Assembly (NCBI GenBank): GCA_017504655.1
Contig: JAFVQT010000026.1
Location: 1-58,608 of the forward strand
Source of the DNA: Clostridia bacterium
GTDB taxonomy: Bacteria > Bacillota > Clostridia > Christensenellales > Borkfalkiaceae
Reading direction: 5' to 3'
Length of the DNA: 58,608 nucleotides
The notes below the pieces were generated by a model. That model saw only the letters and a list, made by a program, of their open reading frames with translations, ran no database searches and was not told the DNA's origin. Shown here piece by piece: positions 8,148-15,850 of the stretch. A program made the translations under genes and the position numbers. Numbering within the stretch: the first letter of the stretch is position 1; every line of letters starts with the position of its first letter.

Positions 8148-9630
8148 AGTGTGCGTGATTTTTATCTTTAATGATAGGATTCATAGTAAGGTTTATGCCA
8201 AGCTTTTTATAGAACTTCTCGTCGTTGTGAGCGAGCATAACCGTTGTATGCGCTTCACAGTTTCTAAGCTTAGGAAGCTGTTTTATTGCTTTTTCTGCAT
8301 TTTTATCGTGCTCGGCAGAGGATGAAAGAGCAATAAGCATTTCGTCGATATGCAATCTCGGGTTTTTACTGCCTAAATACTTGATTTTTAAGTCTTGTAT
8401 AGGCATTATTGCGTTTTTGGATATGAGGTTTACGTTATCGGGAATCCCTGCCAAATGCTTTAATGCATTTAAAAGCATGCTTGAAGAGCATCCGAAAAGA
8501 TCGCCCGTCCTACCCGTTATTATCGTTCCGTCGTCAAGCTCAATAGCCGCAGCGGGCAAGCCTCTTTCTTCAGAAAGCTTATTTGCTACTGTATAAACCC
8601 TTCTGTCTGCAACGGTCACGTTGCTTGCCTGCATTAAAAGGTCAATCTTGTCGGATTCTGTCGGCGGTAAATCGTTTCTTCTTTCGTTTGCAAGCGCCTT
8701 AAAGTATCTTCTTAAAATCTCTTGCCTTGCAGCTTCAACGCAAGCCTCGTCGTCGCTTATAGCGTATCCTGCCATATTTACACCCATATCAGTGGGGGAT
8801 TTGTATGGAGACTTACCCATAATCTTTTCGAAAATAGCGTTTAAAACGGGGAATATTTCTACGTCGCGGTTATAATTTACAGCTTGCGTGCCGTAAGCAG
8901 ACAAATGCCATGGGTCTATCATGTTTACGTCGTTTAAATCGGCGGTGGCAGCCTCGTATGCCAAATTCACCATGTGGTTTAAGGGCAAATTCCAAATAGG
9001 GAAGGTTTCGTACTTAGCATAGCCGACCTTATTACCTCTCAAGTTCTCCAGATAAAGCTGAGAAAGACAGGTTGCCATTTTTCCCGAGCCGGGGCCGGGG
9101 GCTGTTATTATAACCAAATCTCTTGAGGTTTCGATGTATTCGTTAGAGCCTAAGCCCTCTTTGCTGACGATAAGGGGAACGTTATGAGGGTAGCCCTTTA
9201 TATTATAATGATGGTAAACCCTAACATCTAATCTTTTAACCCTTTCCTCAAAGCTCTTAACGGTGTCGTTACCGTCGGCAAACTGGGTTAAAACTATGCT
9301 ACTGACAAAAAGTCCGTAGCTTCTGAAAACGTCAATTAAACGAATAGCGTCTTGGTCGTAGGTTATGCCAAGGTCAGCGCGCACTTTATTTTTAATAATA
9401 TCGTTTGAGTTTACGACTATTACTATTTCGGCTCTGTCTTTGAGCTTGCAGAGCATTTTTATTTTGTTGTCAGGCTCAAAGCCCGGAAGAACTCGCGCTG
9501 CGTGAAAATCGTCAAAGAGCTTACCGCCGAATTCGATATACAGCTTACCGCCAAATTCGTCAATTCTTTCAATAATCTTTTCTGATTGAAGCTTTAAATA
9601 TTTTTCACTGTCAAAGCCGATTTTCTTCAT
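8146..9630 (-). CDS. DUF1846 domain-containing protein
   Basis: A 494-residue cytosolic protein matching the DUF1846 family in length and in conserved phrases such as GFDSEKYLKLQSEKI at the start, APGPGSGKMATCLSQLY (near residue 175, a P-loop-like glycine-rich stretch) and KYETFPIWNLPLNHMVNLAYE. The family is common in Firmicutes and its biochemical function is not established; structures place it near nucleotide-binding folds. The gene stands alone on the minus strand between terminators, with its own promoter, TTGCAA-17-TATAAT (9690-9662). Confidence 0.85.
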   Translation of the reverse strand: MKKIGFDSEKYLKLQSEKIIERIDEFGGKLYIEFGGKLFDDFHAARVLPGFEPDNKIKMLCKLKDRAEIVIVVNSNDIIKNKVRADLGITYDQDAIRLIDVFRSYGLFVSSIVLTQFADGNDTVKSFEERVKRLDVRVYHHYNIKGYPHNVPLIVSKEGLGSNEYIETSRDLVIITAPGPGSGKMATCLSQLYLENLRGNKVGYAKYETFPIWNLPLNHMVNLAYEAATADLNDVNMIDPWHLSAYGTQAVNYNRDVEIFPVLNAIFEKIMGKSPYKSPTDMGVNMAGYAISDDEACVEAARQEILRRYFKALANERRNDLPPTESDKIDLLMQASNVTVADRRVYTVANKLSEERGLPAAAIELDDGTIITGRTGDLFGCSSSMLLNALKHLAGIPDNVNLISKNAIMPIQDLKIKYLGSKNPRLHIDEMLIALSSSAEHDKNAEKAIKQLPKLRNCEAHTTVMLAHNDEKFYKKLGINLTMNPIIKDKNHAH

Positions 9631-9661
9631 TGTACTTCCTCGCGTAAGTTATTACCGAATT

Positions 9662-9690
9662 ATTATATCAAATTGTAAACCTTTTTGCAA
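9662..9690 (-). promoter_or_regulatory. SigA-type promoter of the DUF1846 gene
   Basis: Minus strand: TTGCAA (9690-9685), 17-base gap, TATAAT (9667-9662), about 30 bases upstream of the ATG at 9630. Confidence 0.6.
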
Positions 9691-9734
9691 TATAAAAATA
9701 GAATTATTTTTAAATTATTAAAATTCAAATAGAA

Positions 9735-9763
9735 TTGACTTTATTTTGTAAAAGGCTTATAAT
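9735..9763 (+). promoter_or_regulatory. SigA-type promoter of the esterase gene
   Basis: TTGACT (9735-9740), 17-base gap, TATAAT (9758-9763), then AGGTGAGGAG and ATG at 9791. Confidence 0.7.
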
Positions 9764-9790
9764 AAAAGCATAAAGGTGAGGAGATGTAAT

Positions 9791-10654
9791 ATGAGGTTTT
9801 TCAGCGTTGATTTATACGGTTATTTTAAGATTGCAAAGCCGGAAGGCGCAAGGGCTGAATTGGATTGCTATATTCCGGACAGAAGCATTGAGATAAATGC
9901 TCAAAGAAAGAGCCCTGCAATGCTGGTGCTTGGGGGTGGTGGCTACGGCATGGTAAGCTTTAGAGAGGGTGAATCTATTGCAGTCAAATTCTTAAGCAAG
10001 GGCTTTGTAAGCTTTTCTTTAAAATATTCTGTTGCCCCCAATAGGTTTCCGCGTCAGCTTGCTGAGGCGGTAATGGCAATGAATTATATCAGATTAAACG
10101 CCGATGAGTTTGGTTTGGATGCGGATAAGGTATCTGCAATAGGTTTTTCTGCCGGCGGTCATCTGTGTGCAACGCTTGGTGCTATTTGTGATTGTGAGCA
10201 GGTGTCGGAAATTTTTAAAAGCAAGGTCGATGCAAGACCAAACGCCGTAATTTTAAGCTACGCAGTAATTACGTGTGACAACGAAAAAGGACACGTTGCA
10301 AGCTTTTGCAATCTTTTAGGTGAGGAAAATAACCGTAAATTTCACGAGCTTGACGTTGTAAATTTAATTGATAAAAATTCTTCGCCTGCTTTTATATGGG
10401 CTACCTATTCCGACGTTTGCGTTCCCGTAAAAAACTCGTTGCTTGTAGCGATGGCGTACGAGGATGCAGGCGTTCCGTTTGCCTTGCATATATGGGGTAA
10501 GGGAGAGCACGGCTTATCCGTTGCGGATAAAACCGTATACGGAAAGGTGGCCGGTGGTTATCCTGCGCTTGACAATGCATCAAAAAGCGTTGGGACTTGG
10601 TTTGATTTGGCTGTAGAATGGCTCGAAGAGATGGGAATTTGTATAGACGATTGA
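9791..10654 (+). CDS. Alpha/beta hydrolase (BD-FAE / esterase-lipase type)
   Basis: A 287-residue hydrolase. The nucleophile elbow is GFSAGGHLCATLG (Ser near residue 119). An early VLGGGGYGMVSFRE loop stands where this family usually has its HGGG oxyanion segment. The candidate catalytic His lies in KGEHGLSV near the C-terminus, and Asp in the YSDVCVPVKNS region. Relatives are acetyl-xylan or feruloyl esterases and general carboxylesterases. No signal peptide is present, so it acts in the cytosol. I chose ATG 9791 with GAGGAG seven bases upstream; the GTG at 9776 is part of the ribosome-binding region. It is a single gene between its own promoter and terminator. The substrate is unknown. Confidence 0.8.
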   Translation: MRFFSVDLYGYFKIAKPEGARAELDCYIPDRSIEINAQRKSPAMLVLGGGGYGMVSFREGESIAVKFLSKGFVSFSLKYSVAPNRFPRQLAEAVMAMNYIRLNADEFGLDADKVSAIGFSAGGHLCATLGAICDCEQVSEIFKSKVDARPNAVILSYAVITCDNEKGHVASFCNLLGEENNRKFHELDVVNLIDKNSSPAFIWATYSDVCVPVKNSLLVAMAYEDAGVPFALHIWGKGEHGLSVADKTVYGKVAGGYPALDNASKSVGTWFDLAVEWLEEMGICIDD

Positions 10655-10691
10655 TAAGTGCTAAGCATCGATATAAATTTGCAGTAAGTGA

Positions 10692-10724
10692 AAAGCCCGT
10701 TGCTGTGTGCAACGGGCTTTAAAA
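10692..10724 (+). terminator. Rho-independent terminator after the esterase
   Basis: Perfect 12-bp stem AAAGCCCGTTGC / GCAACGGGCTTT with loop TGTGT. Short T runs on both sides make it usable from either strand. Confidence 0.7.
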
Positions 10725-10757
10725 GTTTAAATAAAGATATTTTAGAATACAAGAAAT

Positions 10758-10785
10758 ACCGCAAATTCCTTTTGGAACTTGCGGT
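10758..10785 (-). terminator. Terminator of rpsT
   Basis: Stem ACCGCAAATTCC / GGAACTTGCGGT (one wobble, loop TTTT). On the minus strand it is followed by ATTTCTTGTATTC, a weak T-rich tail, just after the rpsT stop. Confidence 0.6.
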
Positions 10786-10803
10786 AAATGAATTTTAAGT
10801 TAA

Positions 10804-11073
10804 TTAAGCGTTCTTTAAAGCGTTGATTCTCTTTGCAAGACCAGATTTTTTGTTAGCAGCAGTGTTTTTGTGGTAAACACCCTTAGCTACAGATGCGTCG
10901 ATTAAAGAAGCGGTTTCAGGGAAGAGCTTAACAGCTTCTTCATAGTTGCCCGAATCGATAACGGCATTGAGCTTCTTGATTGCGGTCTTAACTTCAGACT
11001 TGTTGTTTTTGTTGATTAAGTTCTTCTTTGCGCTTACAAGTACGCGCTTTTTAGCAGATTTAATGTTAGGCAC
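10804..11073 (-). CDS. rpsT: 30S ribosomal protein S20
   Basis: An 89-residue, lysine-rich, all-helical protein that binds 16S rRNA early in 30S assembly. It begins with the family signature PNIKSAKKRVLVSAKKNLINKNNKS and has the conserved KGVYHKNTAANKKSGLAKRI region. The start codon is GTG (11073) with AAAGGAGAAA seven bases upstream. The length is normal for the family (85-90). It is a single gene, divergent from murI, with a terminator just downstream. Confidence 0.96.
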   Translation of the reverse strand: MPNIKSAKKRVLVSAKKNLINKNNKSEVKTAIKKLNAVIDSGNYEEAVKLFPETASLIDASVAKGVYHKNTAANKKSGLAKRINALKNA

Positions 11074-11240
11074 TTTATTTCTCCTTTATTAAAAACAAAT
11101 TTACAGTAAGCATATTCTATCACAAAAAATTGCGATTGGCAAGAATATTTCACCGTTTTTAACATTTATTTTTTATAAAATCAAAAAATTTTCATTTTTC
11201 TGTAATAGTTTGCGGTGCGAAGGCGTAAGTATAATGCCAT

Positions 11241-11957
11241 ATGGATAAAAGATGTATAGTCATTTGTGACAGTGGGATTGGCGGATTAAGGCTTTTGCGT
11301 AGGCTTGAACACACCTTAAAAGGTCAGACTTTATTATATTATGCGGACTTTGAAAATTTACCGTACGGCAATAAAAGCGGAGATGAGCTTGTAAAAATTG
11401 CAGAGAAAAATCTTGAGAAATTTTTGCCGTTCTGTCCCAAAACGGTTGTCTTTGCCTGCAATACTTTATCGACTAATACACTTGGCAAAACAAACCCTCA
11501 CGGCGTCAGACTTGTACGGGTATTACCAAAGGTAAAGGTCGGCAAAAGAGGACTGCTTCTTTGTACTGAAGCAACTGCAAACAGCGATTACGTAAGGCTT
11601 TTAAAAAAAGAAAATTCCTTGCTCGACGTCTTGCCTGTTAAAGGGCTTGCCGAAGAGATAGAAAAGTGGGTAAGATGCGGAAAAAAAATTAATCTTGAAG
11701 GTATGCTCAGATGTGCGGACAGAGATTACGGATACGTTTCTCTCGGTTGTACCCATTATCCCATTATTCAAGCCGAGTTGAAAAAACTCTTTCCTCTTGC
11801 CGAGTTTTTGAGCGGTGAAGAGGACGCTTTTGACAAAATAGTGAATTCCGTGACCACAATTGACACGGATGACCACGGCAGTGAAGTGTGCTTTATAGGA
11901 AAAGAGGCTAAAATGTTAAAAACCCTTTATAATAAAGGAATTTTTGAAAACGTTTAA
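11241..11957 (+). CDS. murI: Glutamate racemase
   Basis: Converts L-glutamate to D-glutamate for peptidoglycan. Both catalytic cysteines are in place: ACNTLS (near residue 74) and GCTHYP (near 172). The substrate loops DSGIGG and PYG are also conserved. At 238 residues it is slightly shorter than the usual 260-270. There is no Shine-Dalgarno site; a TATAAT (11230-11235) ends five bases before the ATG, so the mRNA may be nearly leaderless. The -35 is poor. It lies just upstream of the dcw cluster but is separated from it by a terminator, so it is a functional neighbour with its own transcript. Confidence 0.9.
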   Translation: MDKRCIVICDSGIGGLRLLRRLEHTLKGQTLLYYADFENLPYGNKSGDELVKIAEKNLEKFLPFCPKTVVFACNTLSTNTLGKTNPHGVRLVRVLPKVKVGKRGLLLCTEATANSDYVRLLKKENSLLDVLPVKGLAEEIEKWVRCGKKINLEGMLRCADRDYGYVSLGCTHYPIIQAELKKLFPLAEFLSGEEDAFDKIVNSVTTIDTDDHGSEVCFIGKEAKMLKTLYNKGIFENV

Positions 11958-11971
11958 AATTGAATTAATAT

Positions 11972-12011
11972 CCCCTGTGGTCACAGAGTTGTGAGCAAAG
12001 GGGTTTTTTTA
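11972..12011 (+). terminator. Terminator of murI
   Basis: A 14-bp stem with two mismatches (CCCCTGTGGTCACA / TGTGAGCAAAGGGG, loop GAGT), then T7. It separates murI from the mraZ promoter. Confidence 0.75.
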
Positions 12012-12053
12012 TAAAAATTTTTTAAAAAAAATACAAAAATTTAACAAAAGTAG

Positions 12054-12085
12054 TTGACAGTGGTCAAACGATGGTATATAATGGG
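12054..12085 (+). promoter_or_regulatory. dcw cluster promoter with putative MraZ operator
   Basis: A consensus promoter: TTGACA (12054-12059), 17 bases, TATAAT (12077-12082). Three TGG elements at 12061, 12072 and 12082 (spacing 11 and 10) run through the spacer and the -10. MraZ binds helically phased TGG-type repeats in front of its own gene in other bacteria, so this array is a plausible autoregulatory operator. Confidence 0.65.
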
Positions 12086-12112
12086 AGTATACTAAGGCAA
12101 GGAGTTTTTCTT

Positions 12113-12544
12113 TTGAAGTGTTTTTCGGGTGAGCATTACCACCAGCTTGATGCAAAAAACAGAATAAGAATACCCGCAAAGTTCAAGAGCGAGATTTCTG
12201 AAAAGTTAGTTTTCAGTAAGGGTGTAACTCCTTGTATTTACGTTCTTCCGTACAGCGAGTACGCAGAAATGGTAGAGAAGTTTAACAATCTTCCTCAATT
12301 CGATGCGCAAATTCAACTTGCACTTTCAGTTTACATGGCGTCGTTCGAGGTTTTAGAAGAGGACAATCAAGGTAGAATACTTCTTCCTAACTCACTCTTA
12401 GAGTATGCGGGCATAGAAAAAAACGTTGTTACCGTAGGTGCTAAGAACAGGCTTGAAATATGGGGTGAGGAGCGCAGAAAGGCTCTTACATCTCAAAAGA
12501 CGTTCGAAGAATATATGGCGTTACTTTCCTCGAGGTTATCTTAA
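12113..12544 (+). CDS. mraZ: Transcriptional regulator MraZ
   Basis: First gene of the dcw cluster. A 143-residue DNA-binding protein of the AbrB-like double SpoVT fold, with the two DxxxR-type motifs HQLDAKNRIRIPAKF and EEDNQGRILLPNSL. Family members form rings and repress their own operon. The true start is a TTG at 12113 with AAGGAG eight bases upstream; it gives the canonical 143-residue length and the KCFSGEHYHQLDAK N-terminus. The ATG at 12071 lies inside the promoter and cannot be used. The last base overlaps rsmH. Confidence 0.92.
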   Translation: MKCFSGEHYHQLDAKNRIRIPAKFKSEISEKLVFSKGVTPCIYVLPYSEYAEMVEKFNNLPQFDAQIQLALSVYMASFEVLEEDNQGRILLPNSLLEYAGIEKNVVTVGAKNRLEIWGEERRKALTSQKTFEEYMALLSSRLS

Positions 12545-13479
12545 TGAAATTCGTTCATTATTCGGTAATGAAGGAGGAGTGCTTGAGCGGACTTGACCTA
12601 AAAAGTGACGGAATTTATTTCGACGGAACCTTAGGCGGTGCGGGGCACTCTTACGAGATATTAAAAAGAACAGCGCCAAGCGGAAGGCTGATTGCTACCG
12701 ATTTGGATAAGGATGCTATAAAAAACGCCGAAGAAAAGCTCAGGGAGTTTGACGGTAGGTTTAAGCTATATAACACTAATTTTAAAAATATTGACCAAGT
12801 ATTAGACGAGGAGGGTATAGCCCAAATCGACGGCGCGCTTTTGGATTTAGGCGTAAGCTCTTATCAGCTTGATAACAGAGAAAGAGGATTTTCGTATTTA
12901 AGCGATGAAATAAGGCTGGATATGAGAATGGATCAATCAAGCGGAAAGAGTGCTTGGGAGGTAGTAAATTATTACGAAAAATCAAAGCTTGCATATATAT
13001 TTTCCGTTTACGGAGAGGAAAAATTTGCAGACAATATTGCAAAGAATATATGTGAGGTGCGCAAGATAAAGCCAATTGATACAACGGGTGAGCTTGTAAA
13101 GATAATCGACCGAAGTATTCCGTATAAGTTCAAGCAAAACGGCCATCCTGCAAAAAAGGTTTTTCAGGCAATAAGAATTGAAGTAAACGAAGAGCTCGAC
13201 GGGCTTGGAGATTGCTTAAAAAATATAGTGAAAAGGCTTAAAAAGGGCGGAAGACTCGTCGTTTTAACCTTCCATTCGTTAGAGGACAGAATCGTAAAGC
13301 AAACGTTTAAAGACCTCGAAACCGACTGTATATGCGATAAGAGGTTTCCCGTATGCGTTTGCGGTAAAAAAAGGGAGATAAAGATATTAACAAAAAAACC
13401 AATTGAGGCAAGCGCAGCCGAGTGTGAAGAAAATACTCGTTCGCACAGCGCAAAATTAAGAATTATCGAAAAAATTTAA
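12544..13479 (+). CDS. rsmH: 16S rRNA (cytosine1402-N4)-methyltransferase
   Basis: SAM-dependent methyltransferase that modifies C1402 in the ribosomal P site. It has 311 residues. The N-terminal HYSVMKEECLSGL, the SAM-binding FDGTLGGAGHSYEIL (near residue 28), DLGVSSYQLDNRERGFSY (near 101) and the late LTFHSLEDRIVK motif are all typical. It starts on the last base of the mraZ stop codon (TAATG), so it is coupled. Second position in the dcw cluster is the usual one. Confidence 0.95.
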   Translation: MKFVHYSVMKEECLSGLDLKSDGIYFDGTLGGAGHSYEILKRTAPSGRLIATDLDKDAIKNAEEKLREFDGRFKLYNTNFKNIDQVLDEEGIAQIDGALLDLGVSSYQLDNRERGFSYLSDEIRLDMRMDQSSGKSAWEVVNYYEKSKLAYIFSVYGEEKFADNIAKNICEVRKIKPIDTTGELVKIIDRSIPYKFKQNGHPAKKVFQAIRIEVNEELDGLGDCLKNIVKRLKKGGRLVVLTFHSLEDRIVKQTFKDLETDCICDKRFPVCVCGKKREIKILTKKPIEASAAECEENTRSHSAKLRIIEKI

Positions 13480-13503
13480 TTATATATCCAGGGGAGAGGG
13501 AAT

Positions 13504-14079
13504 ATGTATAATAATAGCAGAAACAACACTTTAGTTAAAGAAAGAACAGAAAAGGCAAGCGTAGCAGAGAGCATCGTAAGAGGAGGCTATGAAGAGTTAT
13601 TTGCGTTTAACAAAAAGAGCAATGCATCGGCTACTAAAACTAAAATGGAATACCAAACCCCTACTATGGAATTTATTGCAAGCGTAGCGCCTGCAAAGGT
13701 AGACGCTCGCCGTGAAGTATTAAACGAGGACGTAATGCCTTCGTCTACCACGATGCAATTCGAAAAGGAAAACACAGAGGTTTTCGAGGATCTTCGCGCT
13801 AAAAACAAAGCCGGAAAAAAGGTTGAGAAAAATTATAAGATAAACACCAGGGCTAAACTTTTGGTAGCCGTATATTCGCTTGTTGTGGCAACGATTTTAT
13901 CACTTATCGTTATCAATTCAAGAATGTTGAAAAATCTTGACAATTCAATTGATAATTACTCTTCACAGGTACAAGTTCTTAATCAGGAGTATTCGGTGGT
14001 TATGGATGAGCTTACTGACGTTATGAGTGACGAAACCGTTATTGATAAGGCTGTTGAAATGGGTATGGAAAAGGCTTAA
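13504..14079 (+). CDS. ftsL: FtsL-like cell division protein
   Basis: A 191-residue single-pass protein in the ftsL slot between rsmH and ftsI. Residues 1-115 are a polar, probably disordered cytoplasmic tail, longer than in most FtsL proteins. Residues 118-138 form the membrane helix (AKLLVAVYSLVVATILSLIV). Residues 140-185 form a short extracytoplasmic coiled coil. FtsL proteins link FtsQ/DivIB and FtsI/FtsW at the septum and have little sequence conservation, so the call rests on topology and position. ATG with GGGGAGAGGG upstream. Confidence 0.75.
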   Translation: MYNNSRNNTLVKERTEKASVAESIVRGGYEELFAFNKKSNASATKTKMEYQTPTMEFIASVAPAKVDARREVLNEDVMPSSTTMQFEKENTEVFEDLRAKNKAGKKVEKNYKINTRAKLLVAVYSLVVATILSLIVINSRMLKNLDNSIDNYSSQVQVLNQEYSVVMDELTDVMSDETVIDKAVEMGMEKA

Positions 14080-14091
14080 TTTGGAGAAATT

Positions 14092-15828
14092 ATTATAAAG
14101 ACTTTAAAAGTAAATATTTTACGAAAGAGGTTATTTGCGTTTATTTGCGCAATAACCTTTATTTTTTTGTCAATTTTAGGCAGACTGTTTTATATTCAAA
14201 TAATTTGGGGAGATAATCTTCAAACAAAGGCAATAGACCAATGGACGAGGGAATTGCCGTTAGTAGCCAAAAGAGGGCTTATAACCGATAGAAACGGAGT
14301 AGTGCTTGCCGGCAACGTGCAGTCTTATTCCGTATACGTCAGGTCAAGGTCGATCACAGATGCGGAAAGGGTTGCGAGCACTCTTTCCAAAGAGCTTGGC
14401 GTAAGCTATGAGGACTTACTTTCAAGGATTGTCAAGTCGTCAAGCTCTGAAATCACCGTTAAAAAGCGCGTTGAAAAGCAAACGGTTGACAGATTGAGAG
14501 GCTATAGCTTAGACGGCGTATACATAGCCCCCGATTATACAAGAGTTTATCCGTATGGCAGTAGCTTAAGCCAAGTGCTCGGATACACCTCATACGACGG
14601 AGGTGGACTTACGGGGCTGGAAAAGGTGTACGACGAGTATTTAAGTGGCTTTGACGGTGAAATTTTGTACGAGGCTGACCTTGTTGGTAAGGATATAGAG
14701 GGTAAAACGGCAAGATACGTGCCTGCAACCGACGGCTTGAACGTAAAGCTTACGGTAGACTACGAAATTCAAAGTATATGCGATGCGGTAATTAAAAAGG
14801 CATATGGCGAATACACGCCTAAATCTGCGTCAGCATTGGTTTTAGACCCAAAAAGCGGGCAAATTTTAGCCATGAGTCAATACCCTTGCTACGATTTGAA
14901 CGATTTGCCGAGAGATGATATTGATTTGTTGAATAAATTGGGCAGATGCTCGCTTATAGTTGATTCTTATGAGCCCGGCTCGACCTTTAAGGTTTTAACT
15001 GCTGCTGCAAATATAGAAGAATACTTAAAGGGTAATCCAAACGCCTTTTCATTGGATCACGTTTTTAATTCGAGCAGATACAGATACGTAGACGGCAAAA
15101 AGATAAAATGCTGGAGTAATCACGAAAACGGCAAGCACGCCAACGAGAATCTGGCAATGGCACTTAACAATAGCTGTAATCCGTGCTTTGTCGATATTGC
15201 ACTTTCTTTAGGTAAAGAAAAAATGTACGAGTATATCGAAGCGTTTGGCTACGGTAAATGTACGGGCGTTGATTTTCAGGGAGAGGCAATAGGTATGGTC
15301 GTGCCCAAAAGTGCTGTTAAAAATGGGGATTTGGCGAGAATCGGCTTTGGCCAAACGATTGCGGTAACACCCATTCAGCTTGCCATAGCAACAGCAACCG
15401 CAGTTAACGGTGGAGTTTATTACGAGCCGTATTTTGTAAAGGAGATAAGCGATGCATACGGAAATATAGCGGAGATAATCAATCCAAAAAGCAAGGGGCG
15501 GGTTATAAGTGAAGATGCCTCAAGGATAATTGCAAGCTATTTGGAAGGTGTCGTGGAAAACGGTAGCGGAAAGCAAGCGTATATAGAGGGATATAAGGTA
15601 GGCGGAAAAACAGGTACAGCGCAAAAGTATGAAAACGGAGTTATTTCTCAGGGTAAATACGTGATGAGCTTTATAGGCTTTTTCCCTTCTGATAATCCCG
15701 AGTATTTAGCTCTTGTAATTGTCGATGAGCCAATAGGCGGTCAGTATGGGTCTACGGTTGCTGCACCGCTTGCCAAAGAGATATTTCAAGGGATAATAAA
15801 CAGTAAAAATATAAGTAAATATAACTGA
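14092..15828 (+). CDS. ftsI: Septal class B penicillin-binding protein FtsI/SpoVD type, AUU or AUA start
   Basis: Transpeptidase for septal peptidoglycan. A dimerisation (pedestal) domain comes first, then the transpeptidase domain with EPGSTFK (SxxK), NNSCNPC (SxN) and VGGKTGTAQ (KTG). No PASTA domain follows, unlike B. subtilis SpoVD. The only ATG/GTG/TTG start in frame is a TTG at 14167, which would cut the membrane helix in half and has no ribosome site. Reading upstream gives KTLKVNILRKRLFAF and a full helix before GRLFYIQII, which is what the family needs. GGAG (14083-14086) lies five bases before ATT 14092 and eight before ATA 14095. A non-standard start codon is therefore likely. Coordinates use ATT; the protein is then 578 residues. 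Confidence 0.82.
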   Translation: MIKTLKVNILRKRLFAFICAITFIFLSILGRLFYIQIIWGDNLQTKAIDQWTRELPLVAKRGLITDRNGVVLAGNVQSYSVYVRSRSITDAERVASTLSKELGVSYEDLLSRIVKSSSSEITVKKRVEKQTVDRLRGYSLDGVYIAPDYTRVYPYGSSLSQVLGYTSYDGGGLTGLEKVYDEYLSGFDGEILYEADLVGKDIEGKTARYVPATDGLNVKLTVDYEIQSICDAVIKKAYGEYTPKSASALVLDPKSGQILAMSQYPCYDLNDLPRDDIDLLNKLGRCSLIVDSYEPGSTFKVLTAAANIEEYLKGNPNAFSLDHVFNSSRYRYVDGKKIKCWSNHENGKHANENLAMALNNSCNPCFVDIALSLGKEKMYEYIEAFGYGKCTGVDFQGEAIGMVVPKSAVKNGDLARIGFGQTIAVTPIQLAIATATAVNGGVYYEPYFVKEISDAYGNIAEIINPKSKGRVISEDASRIIASYLEGVVENGSGKQAYIEGYKVGGKTGTAQKYENGVISQGKYVMSFIGFFPSDNPEYLALVIVDEPIGGQYGSTVAAPLAKEIFQGIINSKNISKYN

Positions 15829-15850
15829 TTTTAAAATTTGTGAGGTAATT

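Noticed and set aside
12071..12112. ATG start for mraZ at 12071
   Set aside because: It lies between the -35 and -10 boxes of the dcw promoter; the SD-spaced TTG at 12113 gives the canonical protein.
15700..15828. PASTA domain at the end of FtsI that would mark it as SpoVD
   Set aside because: The protein ends shortly after the transpeptidase domain; no PASTA sequence follows in any frame checked.
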